From: Clostridium amylolyticum
Lineage (GTDB): Bacteria > Bacillota > Clostridia > Clostridiales > Clostridiaceae
Length of the DNA: 64,000 nucleotides
Direction: 5' to 3'
Assembly: GCF_900142075.1 (NCBI RefSeq)
Contig: NZ_FQZO01000010.1
Coordinates: 1-64,000 of the forward strand
Below are positions 43,076 through 51,593 of the stretch, in pieces. Under the pieces are notes generated by a model, which made no database searches, had not been told where the DNA came from, and saw nothing but the letters and a program-made list of their open reading frames with translations. Made by a program: the position numbers and the translations under genes. Numbering within the stretch: the stretch's first letter is position 1; each line of letters begins with the position of its first letter.

Positions 43076-44257
43076 ATGGAATATAAAATTATACATTTAC
43101 CAAAAGAGAAATGGAAGGGAACTATAATTCCAATAAAGTATACAACAGATAAATATTATGATGTTATAGTAAATAAAACAGATAAAGGATTTGCTATTGA
43201 CATAGAAAAGAAAGACTTTACAGAGCCAGTAACTCATTCACCGGAAGAATATGATTTTCCAGATAAGTTATATAAAGATCACTGGGAGAATGCTTATGCT
43301 TGGGGAGTTTTAGTTAATGATGAATTAGTTGCTGCAATTGAAACTGATGAAGAATTATGGTCTAATCGTCTAAGGATTACAGAACTTTGGGTAGATGAAA
43401 AATATCAAAAGCAAGGAATAGGACATGCGCTAATTGAAATGGCAAAGGAGCAAGCAAGAAGAGAACGTCGTCGAGCTATTATACTAGAAACACAATCTTG
43501 TAATGTTAATGCAGTAGATTTTTATCAGCATGAAGGCTTTAACTTGATTGGTATGGATACTTGCTGCTACAAGAACAATGATTTACAAAGAAAAGAAGTA
43601 AGGTTAGAATTTGGATGGTTTCTAGAAGAAAAGAAAAGGTTAAATCGTGATGAAATAGAAATTAGAATGGAAACCAGGGATGATTGGTACAATGTAGAGT
43701 TAATGGCACAGCATGCCTTTTGGAATAAACATCATCTTGGATGTGACGAACATTACCTTGTGCACAAATTACGTCAAGATAAAGACTATCTTCCAGAACT
43801 AAGCAGAATAGCAGTAAAGGATGGAGAGGTAATAGGATGTATAATGTATTCAAAGGCACGAGTTGTTGATGGTGCAGATACACATGAAATTATAACCTTT
43901 GGCCCTCTTTGTGTAGAGCCTAAATGGCAGGGCTGTGGAGTTGGCGAGCTGCTATTAAGGGAAACAATGAACTTAGCTGCAAATAAAGGGTATAAAGGTA
44001 TTGTAATTTTTGGAGAACCAGATTATTATCCTAGAATAGGGTTTAAAACCTGTGACAACTTTAATATTACAACTGCTGATGGTAAAAACTTTGATGCATT
44101 TATGGGAATTGAATTGGCAGAAGATAGTATGAAAGGCATAAAAGGAAAATTTTACAAATCAGAAGTTTTTGAAAATCTTCCAAAGGAAGAAGTGGAAGAA
44201 TATAATAAAAAGTTCCCACACCTACAAAAATTAAGATTTCCAGGACAATGGGATTAA
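43076..44257 (+). CDS. Tandem two-domain GNAT acetyltransferase
   Basis: 393 residues containing two GNAT domains. Domain 1 (about 1-185) has ITELWVDEKYQKQGIGHALI and LETQSCNVNAVDFYQHEGF, similar to streptothricin acetyltransferases. Domain 2 (about 195-390) has LCVEPKWQGCGVGELLLRE and YYPRIGFKTCDNF, the YhbS/YjdJ-like pattern. Both acetyl-CoA loops are intact. The fusion looks like two cassettes joined in one frame, or a genuine family architecture. Substrates unknown. Confidence 0.85.
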   Translation: MEYKIIHLPKEKWKGTIIPIKYTTDKYYDVIVNKTDKGFAIDIEKKDFTEPVTHSPEEYDFPDKLYKDHWENAYAWGVLVNDELVAAIETDEELWSNRLRITELWVDEKYQKQGIGHALIEMAKEQARRERRRAIILETQSCNVNAVDFYQHEGFNLIGMDTCCYKNNDLQRKEVRLEFGWFLEEKKRLNRDEIEIRMETRDDWYNVELMAQHAFWNKHHLGCDEHYLVHKLRQDKDYLPELSRIAVKDGEVIGCIMYSKARVVDGADTHEIITFGPLCVEPKWQGCGVGELLLRETMNLAANKGYKGIVIFGEPDYYPRIGFKTCDNFNITTADGKNFDAFMGIELAEDSMKGIKGKFYKSEVFENLPKEEVEEYNKKFPHLQKLRFPGQWD

Positions 44258-44345
44258 TCATCATTTGCAGCAGCTATGGAGAATTTTCCATAAGCAACGG
44301 AGGTTTTATAGATGGACTCTGCTATAATCAAGGAGGAAGTTATTA

Positions 44346-44810
44346 ATGAATAATATACTAACAGAAGAAAATATGAAAAAATTAAAAGAAGAATTGGAAT
44401 ATAGGATGACCACAAAAAGAGCTGAAATTGCAAAGGAAAAAGCAGTAGCTGCTGCCCATGGTGATAGATCAGAAAATGCAGAATACAAAGAAGCTTGTGC
44501 AAACTATAGGGAGAATGACAATAGAATTCAATATTTATTAACTATGATTACAACAGCAACTGTAATAGATGATAAAAATGTGGATAAATCAGTATTGGGG
44601 ATTAATAGTAAAGCTAGGATTAGGTTTGTTGAGGATGACGAGGAATATATAGCAACATTAGTAACTACTTTAGATTCAGATCCTGCTAGTATGAAAATCA
44701 GTATTGAATCAGATTTAGGAAAAGCATTATCAGGTAAAAAAACTGGTGATATAGTTGAAGTTAATTCTCCAGGTGAAAAATATACAATAGAAATATTAGA
44801 AATATTATAA
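44346..44810 (+). CDS. GreA/GreB-family transcript cleavage factor (divergent)
   Basis: 154 residues. The N-terminal coiled coil carries the catalytic loop HGDRSENAEYKEA (usual form GDxxENAEYHAA), with Asp and Glu kept. The C-terminal FKBP-like domain ends GDIVEVNSPGEKYTIEILEI. It would stimulate RNA cleavage by backtracked RNA polymerase. The housekeeping greA is normally next to lysS, so this is probably an extra accessory paralogue. ATG behind AAGGAGG. Confidence 0.85.
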   Translation: MNNILTEENMKKLKEELEYRMTTKRAEIAKEKAVAAAHGDRSENAEYKEACANYRENDNRIQYLLTMITTATVIDDKNVDKSVLGINSKARIRFVEDDEEYIATLVTTLDSDPASMKISIESDLGKALSGKKTGDIVEVNSPGEKYTIEILEIL

Positions 44811-44811
44811 G

Positions 44812-44940
44812 AAGTAAGAGCTAAGAGGTAAAAAATAAGAGGTAAGAAAATAGGTAAAAGGTAAGAGTTTTTGAAAAAAATCCAGCAGGGCTGAATTTTC
44901 ACTACAACTATTACTTCTTAGTTCTTACCTCTTACTTATA
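44812..44940. repeat. Long palindromic repeat C, copy 1
   Basis: GTAAGAG/GGTAAGA units on the left pair with CTTACCTCTTACTT on the right around an inner hairpin (CAGCAGGGCTGAATTTTC). Related copies lie at 46361 and 63401. Here the left arm is expanded by several GGTAAGA-like units. Confidence 0.65.
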
Positions 44941-44967
44941 TAAAAATTCCAATTGAGGTGAAATTTT

Positions 44968-45333
44968 ATGGATAAATATACAAAAGAAGAATTGATAGAA
45001 GCACTACAAGTTGTATCCTCAACTATCAGTAAGTGTGAAAAAATACAGCCCAAATTTGCGGAGGGAACCTCTCAGCACACGCTCCTTAAGAACAGGATAA
45101 AAGCGATGTATATTTCAAAATCATTAATAACAGATGAAAATGTTATGGACAAATATACAAAACAGGAACTGATAGAAGCACTACGTCCAGTATCCTCAGT
45201 TATCAGCAAATGTGAAAAAGCACAGCTAAAATTTTCGGAGGGTACCTCTCATCACAAGCGCTTTAAGAACATAATAAAAGCCATGTATATCTCAAAATCA
45301 TTAATAACAGATGAAATTATTAAAAGAGGTTAA
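44968..45333 (+). CDS. Small protein made of two tandem copies of a 60-residue domain
   Basis: 121 residues. MDKYTKEELIEALQVVSSTI starts copy 1 and MDKYTKQELIEALRPVSSVI copy 2 at about residue 60; both continue ISKCEKxQxKFxEGTSxH and end KAMYISKSLITDE. Similarity also holds at the DNA level, so this is a recent in-frame duplication with readthrough where the first copy once ended. The single-domain form is the likely ancestral protein. Function unknown; helical and basic. Confidence 0.75.
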   Translation: MDKYTKEELIEALQVVSSTISKCEKIQPKFAEGTSQHTLLKNRIKAMYISKSLITDENVMDKYTKQELIEALRPVSSVISKCEKAQLKFSEGTSHHKRFKNIIKAMYISKSLITDEIIKRG

Positions 45334-45739
45334 TTGATACTAAGAAGTATATCTGTGGAGAAGCAAAATTAGTATATAAAATTAAAGTAGTTTTTATTAT
45401 TGAAAAAGAAAGAACAATTAGTGATAGATCTAAGGAATTAGTTCTAGAAATAAATAAAGGAGCTAATTTTAGAGCTGTTCTACTATGGAAGATGTAGAAA
45501 AGTGGCTATTATATATTGTAAACTAAAAAATAGCAGCTGTATTAGATGTTAAAATTATCTAAGGTAGCTGCTATTTTGCAGGTAAAAATACCGTATAATT
45601 AAGTAATAGTACTCTTACAAAATATGTTACAATGGAAATGTAAGTATTTTTTAGTACAAGATAAACAGTTATATGAAGATTATAAACATTAATTAGAAGT
45701 TTATGTGTATTGTATAGCAAAGAAAGGCTGGTAATTAAT
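45334..45739. other. Spacer with short gene debris and a terminator
   Basis: A 38-codon frame near 45380-45495 (KIKVVFIIEKERTISDRSKE...) reads protein-like but has no start and no recognisable family. The rest is AT-rich. The hairpin at 45527-45577 is listed separately. Confidence 0.35.
45527..45577 (+). terminator. Rho-independent type hairpin
   Basis: AAAATAGCAGCT and AGCTGCTATTTT are exact complements around a 27-base loop. It could work in both directions. Confidence 0.7.
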
Positions 45740-46288
45740 ATGAGACAAAAGGTTATATTGCTTAATGGTCCTTCAAGTAGTGGAAAATCAACGCTATCAA
45801 CTGCGTTGCAAAAAGCTCTCGAACATGAAACAGGTGAAAAATATGGCATCATCTCCATTGATGATTTTCTTGATATGAAAATAAATGAAGGAATATACGA
45901 AGATGATGTGTTTGAAATATCACCAAAACTTTGTAAAGCTGCTGTAGATATGGCCTCATCTCAAAAAAATATCATTATTGACCATGTGATTACTAGTAAA
46001 CGTATTTTTAAGCAAATAATTAAAGCTTTAGAATTTTGCAATATATATTTAATTAGTGTCACTTGCCCCTTACAGGAACTAGTTAGACGGGAACAACAAA
46101 GAAAAAATAGATGTTTAGGTTCTGCGGCAGCTTCATTTCAATACTTATTTCCACAAGAAACTTATGATTTAACCATTGATACTTTCCAAAATTCTATAGA
46201 AGAGTGTACGTTACAGATTATTAAGGCTTTGCAAAATGAACCTAATGCGGTTTATATAGTTAAGAATAAAATCAAAGCAGAAGATTAA
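45740..46288 (+). CDS. Chloramphenicol phosphotransferase-like P-loop kinase
   Basis: 182 residues from the ATG at 45740. Walker A LLNGPSSSGKSTL at residues 6-18, acidic ISIDDFLDM, IIIDHVITS (Walker B-like with catalytic Asp) and RREQQRKNRCLGSA lid region, as in the CPT family. Such enzymes phosphorylate small molecules; true drug resistance is not implied. The ribosome binding site (AGAAAGG) is weak and distant. The upstream ATG-less extension is rejected. Confidence 0.8.
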   Translation: MRQKVILLNGPSSSGKSTLSTALQKALEHETGEKYGIISIDDFLDMKINEGIYEDDVFEISPKLCKAAVDMASSQKNIIIDHVITSKRIFKQIIKALEFCNIYLISVTCPLQELVRREQQRKNRCLGSAAASFQYLFPQETYDLTIDTFQNSIEECTLQIIKALQNEPNAVYIVKNKIKAED

Positions 46289-46360
46289 CTATCGTAGAGA
46301 ATATAATCTTGCTTACAAACTCTACTTTTAGATTGGATAATAAAATAGAAATTTGTTATT

Positions 46361-46454
46361 TAGGTAATAACTAATAGGTAAAAAGTAAGAGTTTATGAAA
46401 AAATTCAGCAAAGATGAATTTTCACCACAATTATTACTTCTTACCTCTTACTTA
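46361..46454. repeat. Long palindromic repeat C, copy 2
   Basis: TAGGTAATAACTAATAGGTA, AAAAGTAAGAGTT on the left; ATTACTTCTTACCTCTTACTT on the right; inner hairpin around AAATTCAGCA. It is nearly identical to the copy at 63401 including the preceding AAAATAGNAATTTGTTATT. Confidence 0.7.
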
Positions 46455-46487
46455 ACCATAAATTTCAATTTGTGAGGAGGTGCTAGT

Positions 46488-46898
46488 GTGATGATTAAGT
46501 ATAATGAAGTTAATTCATCAATGATTGAATCAATAAAAGAAATTTATAGAAAAGAATCTTGGAATGCTTATTTGAAAGATGATGAAAAATTAATCCGAGC
46601 GTTTGATAATTCGTTATATATTTTGGGTGCATTTGATGATCGTAAATTAATTGGTTTTATTAGATGTGTTGGAGACGGAGAACATATTTTAGTAGTACAA
46701 GATTTAATTGTTGACCCAGAGTATCAACAACGTGGCATAGGAACATATCTTTTTAATACTATACTGCAAAAATACTCTAAAGTAAGAATGTTTATGGTTG
46801 TAACTGACATAGAAGATATAGTGGATAATAAATTTTATCAGTCATTTAATTTTAAAAAATTAGAGGATATGAATATGATAGGATACATAAAAGCTTAA
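46488..46898 (+). CDS. GNAT N-acetyltransferase
   Basis: 136 residues. VVQDLIVDPEYQQRGIGTYL holds the acetyl-CoA loop QQRGIG; KFYQSFNFKKLEDM is the C-terminal motif. Start GTG at 46488 or ATG at 46491 behind AGGAGG. Bases 46523-46565 are repeated exactly at 49344-49386, where a broken piece of a relative is found. Confidence 0.87.
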   Translation: MMIKYNEVNSSMIESIKEIYRKESWNAYLKDDEKLIRAFDNSLYILGAFDDRKLIGFIRCVGDGEHILVVQDLIVDPEYQQRGIGTYLFNTILQKYSKVRMFMVVTDIEDIVDNKFYQSFNFKKLEDMNMIGYIKA

Positions 46899-47040
46899 TA
46901 AGAAGAAAGTTAAGTTTATTTACATACAATAAAAAAAGAAACTTTTTCAGAAGAGGAGTTTACTTAGATATAAATTTAGAGCAACTATTATCAAAGGTTA
47001 TTATGGTAACTTGAAAAATATTGATAAGGGAAAGAGTTTT
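46899..47040. other. Spacer
   Basis: AT-rich, no convincing gene; a GAGGAG in it is not followed by an open frame. Confidence 0.3.
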
Positions 47041-47272
47041 ATGGACAACTTACAAAAGTATAGAAATATTAGACAAAGGCTTGAAATTGCGTCAAGCATT
47101 ATTGCACTTATAATAGGTCTGGGAATAAGTTCTTTTGGGGGTTTACAAGAAGAAAATCATATCATTAGATACTGCGCTAAGCCTTGCTATTGTAGTAGGC
47201 ATTTCTATTGTATTATGCAATGTCTCTATAAAAATTGCAGATAAATGGTACGATAAAAATAAGAATAACTAG
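47041..47272 (+). pseudogene. Frameshifted small membrane protein
   Basis: Frame 1 from the ATG at 47041 gives MDNLQKYRNIRQRLEIASSI and IALIIGLGISSFGG. After a TTTTGGGGGTTT run the sensible frame changes to KKIISLDTALSLAIVVGISI, VLCNVSIKIADKW and stops at 47272. Together they make a two-helix membrane protein of about 75 residues. The G run is a likely slippage site; programmed frameshifting or a sequencing error are alternatives. Confidence 0.55.
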
Positions 47273-47362
47273 AATGAAATTAACCTCTTTGGGTAATCAA
47301 GTCAATATTTGTTTTAATGGGATTTGCTGATGATAAATCTAATTAAGCAGAGGAAAACACTA

Positions 47363-47513
47363 TATTTATCCGATAGCTAACCGCTCCTAATACCTCGATT
47401 TCTTTAAGTGGTCGTATAATGAGCGCTAAGCTCATGGATAAGTTCTTCTAAGCTTCAGGTGGATTAAGTATTCCTTTTAAGTAAACTCCACCTGAAGCTA
47501 AGAATCACTTGAT
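47363..47513 (+). repeat. Structured dispersed repeat B, copy 2
   Basis: It aligns to 28757-28907 without net indels. In the first stem CGCTCCT/ATGAGCG replaces CGCCCCT/AGGGGCG: one C-G pair has become T-A, while another position is now mismatched. The second hairpin is GCTTCAGGTGGATT/ACTCCACCTGAAGC. No gene begins immediately downstream here. Confidence 0.75.
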
Positions 47514-47562
47514 TTTATATAAATCCTCAAGCAGGCTCAATATATAGAGGCTAGGATTTAAG

Positions 47563-47713
47563 AAAATAGGTTTGTGGAGTATGTATATGGAAAGGAAAAA
47601 ATAAAAAAGTATTAAGGACTGTGCTAAATAAAATGAATGTTTAGTATAGTCCTTCTTTATAGTATCGTTATTGAAAATATATGTAATATAACCAAAATTA
47701 GTATATAATAAAG
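47563..47713 (+). repeat. Terminator-promoter module A (full copy)
   Basis: Order: AAAATAGGTTTGTGGAGTAT and GTATATGGAAAGG, hairpin AAGGACTGTGCTAAA/TTTAGTATAGTCCTT (47613-47654), then the promoter-like repeat at 47671-47713. It matches 58161-58308 over its whole length, with a few indels. It precedes the small membrane protein gene at 47786. Confidence 0.75.
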
Positions 47714-47785
47714 ACAAGTACTTTAGAATAATATTTTTATCATCATCGTCAAATAAAAACATAGCTTTTATGAGAGGTTTGTAAA

Positions 47786-48031
47786 ATGAGAAAAATGTCT
47801 TTGTGGATTGTATGCTTAATTCAGTTCATCGTATACTTCGTACTGTGCACCTTGTTCCTCACTAGCTTTCCCAGTACGCCTAAGTGGGTACCAGACACCA
47901 CTGAGATGCAAATGTTCTGGGAACTGTGTAGGTTAAACGCACTTATATGGGTAGCTTTGAGTGCAGTATGTTCTGGTGTTGGGACAGCGCTTTATGCGCT
48001 GCTACGGCGGGCTATTGGTTATAGATATTAG
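47786..48031 (+). CDS. Small two-helix membrane protein
   Basis: 81 residues: two hydrophobic segments (LWIVCLIQFIVYFVLCTLFL and LIWVALSAVCSGVGTALYAL) joined by a short polar loop with VPDTTEMQMFWE. Codon usage and base composition are clearly richer in G+C than the neighbours, suggesting recent arrival from another Firmicute. AGAGGTTTGTAA upstream is a weak ribosome binding site. Family not recognised with certainty. Confidence 0.7.
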   Translation: MRKMSLWIVCLIQFIVYFVLCTLFLTSFPSTPKWVPDTTEMQMFWELCRLNALIWVALSAVCSGVGTALYALLRRAIGYRY

Positions 48032-48038
48032 TATCGAT

Positions 48039-48080
48039 AAATTTTCGATTTAGGGTTGAGTAATATAAATTAGTAATTTG
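48039..48080. repeat. Junction repeat D, long copy
   Basis: AAATTTTCGATTTAGGGTTG, AGTAATATAAATTAGTAATTTG. The long form also occurs at 52029-52070, 53056-53095 and 60045-60086. The short core AAATAGNAAWTTYG alone recurs near 46342, 48835, 50343, 51092, 58951, 61572 and 63384. The ends form an AAATT/AATTT inverted pair. Confidence 0.6.
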
Positions 48081-48193
48081 TACGGCAAATTATAAAAGAG
48101 GGTTATCATATTAAAAATGTAATTATAGTTACTTTAAATAAAAACATGAGGGAGATAATCTTTTAACGTTCTTTGTATAATAAGGAGGATTTT

Positions 48194-48724
48194 ATGTTAA
48201 TTAGATATAAAAATTTAACTATTAGAAATGCAACAAAAGATGATGCTGCTATTCTAAGCAATTGGTGGAATGATGGTAAAATTATGGCTCATGCTGGCTT
48301 TCCTAAAGGGCTTGGAACTACTCCAAATGAAGTTGAGTTACAATTATTACAAGATTCTGATGATGTGCGTCGTAGTTTGATGATAGAATCTGATAATATT
48401 CCAATAGGTGAAATGAGTTATAGAAACAAAGGAAATGGAACAGCTGAAATAGGAATAAAAATCTGTGATTTTTCAAAGCAGGAAATAGGGTATGGGAAAA
48501 GATTATTATCTATGTTGATTAACTTTTTATTTGAAGAGATTGGATATTCCAAAATTATTCTTGATACAAATCTTAACAATCGAAGGGCACAGCATGTTTA
48601 TGAAGAACTTGGATTTAAAAAGGTAAAAATAAATATTGATTCTTGGAGGAATCAACTTGGAGAATTACAATCATCAATTGATTATGAAATGAATAACAAT
48701 GATTTCATAAATTTTGCTAAATGA
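48194..48724 (+). CDS. GNAT N-acetyltransferase (RimJ/RimL type)
   Basis: 176 residues from the ATG at 48194 (AAGGAGG five bases upstream). LTIRNATKDDAAILSNWW opens a RimJ-like domain; EIGIKICDFSKQEIGYGKRLLS carries the acetyl-CoA loop QEIGYG and ILDTNLNNRRAQHVYEELGF the C-terminal motif. Substrate unknown. Confidence 0.88.
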   Translation: MLIRYKNLTIRNATKDDAAILSNWWNDGKIMAHAGFPKGLGTTPNEVELQLLQDSDDVRRSLMIESDNIPIGEMSYRNKGNGTAEIGIKICDFSKQEIGYGKRLLSMLINFLFEEIGYSKIILDTNLNNRRAQHVYEELGFKKVKINIDSWRNQLGELQSSIDYEMNNNDFINFAK

Positions 48725-48860
48725 GCATAATACAAAGTTAACAAATTTCCGATTTATTATTGAGATTATTAGCATAATCTTTACTACACAATATTCTTAT
48801 ATTGTAATACATGAGGGGTATAAAACGTTTCACTAAATAGGAACTTGTGGAGGGAATATA

Positions 48861-49334
48861 GTGAATATAAGATTTGGAGAAGAAAATGACTATTTGCAAT
48901 TAGCTGAACTGAAATGGCTTCATATGGAAGAAGATGATATGGATTATAACGAAATAAATTTGCTTGGTGTAGATAGACAAGTATTTATTTCAGAATATGT
49001 ATCTTTTCTCAAAATGAATAGTAGTTATCAAATATTTGTCGCAGAAGAGGATGGAAGTATTATATCAGCAATGTTTATATGCATTATACCTAAATTACCA
49101 AAGCCTAATAGAAAATCAGAGAGTATTGCGTATTTAACCAGTGTCTATACAAGAAAAGAATATAGAAACAAAGAGATTGGAAGTAAGTTGCTTGCATTTA
49201 TAAAAGATTACGCTATAAAACAAAAATGTGAACTTTTATTTGTTTGGCCCAGTGATAAATCAGTTCATTGGTATGAAAGAAATGGATTTTCAAACGAGAA
49301 TGAGATTTATGAATGTGGTTTGCTTGGAGAATGA
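48861..49334 (+). CDS. GNAT N-acetyltransferase
   Basis: 157 residues, GTG start behind GGAGGG. YLTSVYTRKEYRNKEIGSKLLAFI contains the cofactor loop RNKEIG (Glu replacing the common Gly), and VWPSDKSVHWYERNGF is the C-terminal motif. The junction core AAATAGGAACTTG lies directly upstream at 48835. The stop is followed within 10 bases by a fragment of another GNAT gene. Confidence 0.85.
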   Translation: MNIRFGEENDYLQLAELKWLHMEEDDMDYNEINLLGVDRQVFISEYVSFLKMNSSYQIFVAEEDGSIISAMFICIIPKLPKPNRKSESIAYLTSVYTRKEYRNKEIGSKLLAFIKDYAIKQKCELLFVWPSDKSVHWYERNGFSNENEIYECGLLGE

Positions 49335-49343
49335 CAAATTTCC

Positions 49344-49386
49344 GATTGAATCAATAAAAGAAATTTATAGAAAAGAATCTTGGAAT
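49344..49386 (+). pseudogene. 43-bp exact copy of a piece of the GNAT gene at 46488
   Basis: GATTGAATCAATAAAAGAAA and the next 23 bases are identical to 46523-46565, encoding IESIKEIYRKESWN. It then runs into unrelated debris. Perfect identity shows that this is a recent duplication or shared cassette boundary, not old decay. Confidence 0.75.
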
Positions 49387-49705
49387 ACTTTAGAGGAATT
49401 AGAGAGAATTATTCATTGAATTAGGAGAAGAAATGAATATAGAGTTTAATGTTATTGCTGCTTTTGATAGCACTGAAGATCGTACTCTCTAATGGAACAT
49501 ATATCTTTATCTAAAGAGATACTCTTACATAGATTCTAACACAACAAAATTAGAGTAGTATTATTACATTAAATTACAGTATAACTGTGAAATAATGTGT
49601 AGCAAAGTTTGCTGATATGTCTTTTAAGAACCGAAGGAGCAATAATGTCAGCAGAAAGAAATAAGATGACTTAATAAGAGATATAAATTTATAGGAAGGT
49701 GTAAA
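49387..49705. other. Spacer filled with gene debris
   Basis: Short broken frames (for example ELGEEMNIEFNVIAAFDSTE near 49425-49490) with no family assigned. A ribosome binding site (AGGAAGG) at the right belongs to the next gene. Confidence 0.4.
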
Positions 49706-50182
49706 ATGAAGAAAGGTATTTTTTTTATTTTTTTGTTGTTAATGATGATTGTTTTGGGTGGATCTAGTCAAGTCTTTAAAAATTCATCTAATTCTCTAAG
49801 TATTACAAAAGATGATGAGAAAGAAATTCTTAAATACCTTGATACAAAGACAAATGATATTCTTGCACCTACAAGTGGAAAAGTATACAGTGCATTTTAT
49901 ATTTTAGGAACTGATAATGACAAGATATACACTTGGGTGATTAAAAAAGAAGAGATTATTGGGAGCTCAGTTTCCTTGCCTGTGGTTCTTAATGTTGAAA
50001 CTATAGACGGTAAAATAAAAGTTATAAGTCATAAGTTTCCTAGAGATGGACATGATGGTGCTGAAGATATAAAAAAATTATTTCCTGAAAATGTGAGAGA
50101 TATAATGTACGACAAAAATCATAATGAACGTATAATTCAATTGCAAGATATTATTGAAAATAGAATAAAACAACACAGATAA
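49706..50182 (+). CDS. Exported protein of unknown function
   Basis: 158 residues. N-terminal KK, hydrophobic stretch GIFFIFLLLMMIVLGG, then a polar domain (SITKDDEKEILKYLDTKTND, YSAFYILGTDNDKIYTWVIKKEE). No lipobox Cys is present, so either a cleaved signal peptide or a membrane anchor. No recognised family. ATG behind AGGAAGGTG. Confidence 0.75.
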   Translation: MKKGIFFIFLLLMMIVLGGSSQVFKNSSNSLSITKDDEKEILKYLDTKTNDILAPTSGKVYSAFYILGTDNDKIYTWVIKKEEIIGSSVSLPVVLNVETIDGKIKVISHKFPRDGHDGAEDIKKLFPENVRDIMYDKNHNERIIQLQDIIENRIKQHR

Positions 50183-50197
50183 AGTAAGAAAGCTTGC

Positions 50198-50302
50198 TTG
50201 TTCTTTTCAATCAATTTAAATTCTACTTACGCTGGTAGAAGACTATATGAAAAATATGGTTTTAAAGATGTAACTGGAGAAATGTATTATAAGTTCATGT
50301 AG
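50198..50302 (+). pseudogene. C-terminal fragment of a GNAT acetyltransferase
   Basis: SINLNSTYAGRRLYEKYGFK then DVTGEMYYKF and stop: the AGRRLYEKYGF segment is the classic GNAT C-terminal motif. Upstream parts are missing; it starts directly after the exported-protein gene. Confidence 0.7.
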
Positions 50303-50374
50303 TTCTAATATTGTGATCATGAGAGGTATAAAACAATTCACTAAATAGTAATTTCGATAGAGAGGAGTATATGT

Positions 50375-50881
50375 ATGTACGTAAAAAAATTGGATGAAAA
50401 TGATGAATTATTATTAAAACAAAGAAGAGAAAAAATAAAAGAATTCCAAGAAAAAGGAGTATGCTTTTCATGTCAAAACTTTATTACTGGTGATATATTT
50501 CCTGATGATGGCTTAATTATTTATGAGGATGAATTGGTACGATGTCAATTTGAAAAGTTTCCAAGAGCAACTGGACAAACAATTATGGTTTCAAAAGAAC
50601 ATTATGAAGATATTTCTGAAATGCCACTTGATTTGGGAGTACACATATTAAAAATATCAGATGTTATTATAAAATTACATAAAGAGATTTTAGGTGCAGA
50701 AAAAGTATATATGTGTACTATATGTGATGGTAAAAGAAATCATTTGCATTTTCAGCTTTTCCCTAGGTTAAAGGGAGAAAAAATAGGTTATCAAAATTTT
50801 GTGAGAGAAGAAGGAATTTTAATGGATTATCAAGAAACAGCAGATTTATATAGAAAGGCTTTAAAAAATATCAAATTATAA
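50375..50881 (+). CDS. HIT-like protein
   Basis: 168 residues. N-terminal CFSCQN, then RATGQTIMVSKEHYEDISEM and the histidine triad variant NHLHFQLFPRLKGE (HxHxQ), as in GalT/HIT hydrolase-transferases. The C-terminal extension covers a helix. It would act on nucleotide-linked substrates. ATG at 50375 behind GAGAGGAG; the junction core AAATAGTAATTTCG lies 20 bases upstream. Confidence 0.82.
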   Translation: MYVKKLDENDELLLKQRREKIKEFQEKGVCFSCQNFITGDIFPDDGLIIYEDELVRCQFEKFPRATGQTIMVSKEHYEDISEMPLDLGVHILKISDVIIKLHKEILGAEKVYMCTICDGKRNHLHFQLFPRLKGEKIGYQNFVREEGILMDYQETADLYRKALKNIKL

Positions 50882-50930
50882 GCTGTTACTTATACTGAAC
50901 AAATCTCAGGTTTGATGAGGGGTGAATTAA

Positions 50931-51065
50931 ATGAAATATATTATGGAAACAGATCGATTACGCCTTAGAAGATTTGAATTATCTGATGCAGAAGAACTGT
51001 ACAAGCATAATCAATTCACGATGTTAAGAAAACAGAGTTATCTCAGCAATGCAAATCAGACCTAA
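50931..51065 (+). pseudogene. N-terminal fragment of a RimJ/RimL-type GNAT gene
   Basis: 44 codons: METDRLRLRRFELSDAEELY is the standard RimJ/L N-terminus, after which the frame degenerates (MLRKQSYLSNANQT, stop). The ribosome binding site GAGGGGTGAATTA is still good, so a short peptide may be made. The rest of the gene is absent. Confidence 0.7.
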
Positions 51066-51119
51066 AAGATTTTTATAATTTACATAAAGGCAAATAGTAA
51101 TTTGATGAGGTTATATAGA

Positions 51120-51515
51120 ATGGATTATAGATTAAATGAGAAAATATCAGCTTGGACTTTAGCAGATTTACGTCAATCGGTTGGTTGGAATAGAATGGAG
51201 CAAGAATTAGGAAATCCTAAACTACAAGATTTTCTTACAATTGCTTGTTATGATAATTCAGAATTAATTGGATATGTGTCTGTGGTGAGTAATGGGGTAT
51301 TAGATGCATATATTCAAGATTTAATGGTTAGACCTGACTATCAAAATAAAGGAATCGGAACAGAACTGATGAATAAAGTAATTAGTCATATAAAAGAGAA
51401 AGGAATTTATATGATTTCTGTGATTTATGGTGAAGAAGGATTAAAAGGTTTTTATGAAAGATTTGGTTTTTATACAATGCTTTGTGGGCAAATGGAAACC
51501 TATAAAAGCAAATAA
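51120..51515 (+). CDS. GNAT N-acetyltransferase
   Basis: 131 residues from the ATG at 51120 (GATGAGG at about 51102). IQDLMVRPDYQNKGIGTELM has the cofactor loop QNKGIG; GLKGFYERFGFYTMLCG is the C-terminal motif. It resembles the gene at 46488 in architecture but not closely in sequence. Substrate unknown. Confidence 0.86.
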   Translation: MDYRLNEKISAWTLADLRQSVGWNRMEQELGNPKLQDFLTIACYDNSELIGYVSVVSNGVLDAYIQDLMVRPDYQNKGIGTELMNKVISHIKEKGIYMISVIYGEEGLKGFYERFGFYTMLCGQMETYKSK

Positions 51516-51593
51516 ATTACAGTTTAACTAATTGGATAATCGGAGTTTGATTCTGGTAGTATATCTTTTGTATAAGAAGTGAGGGAGGGTACT

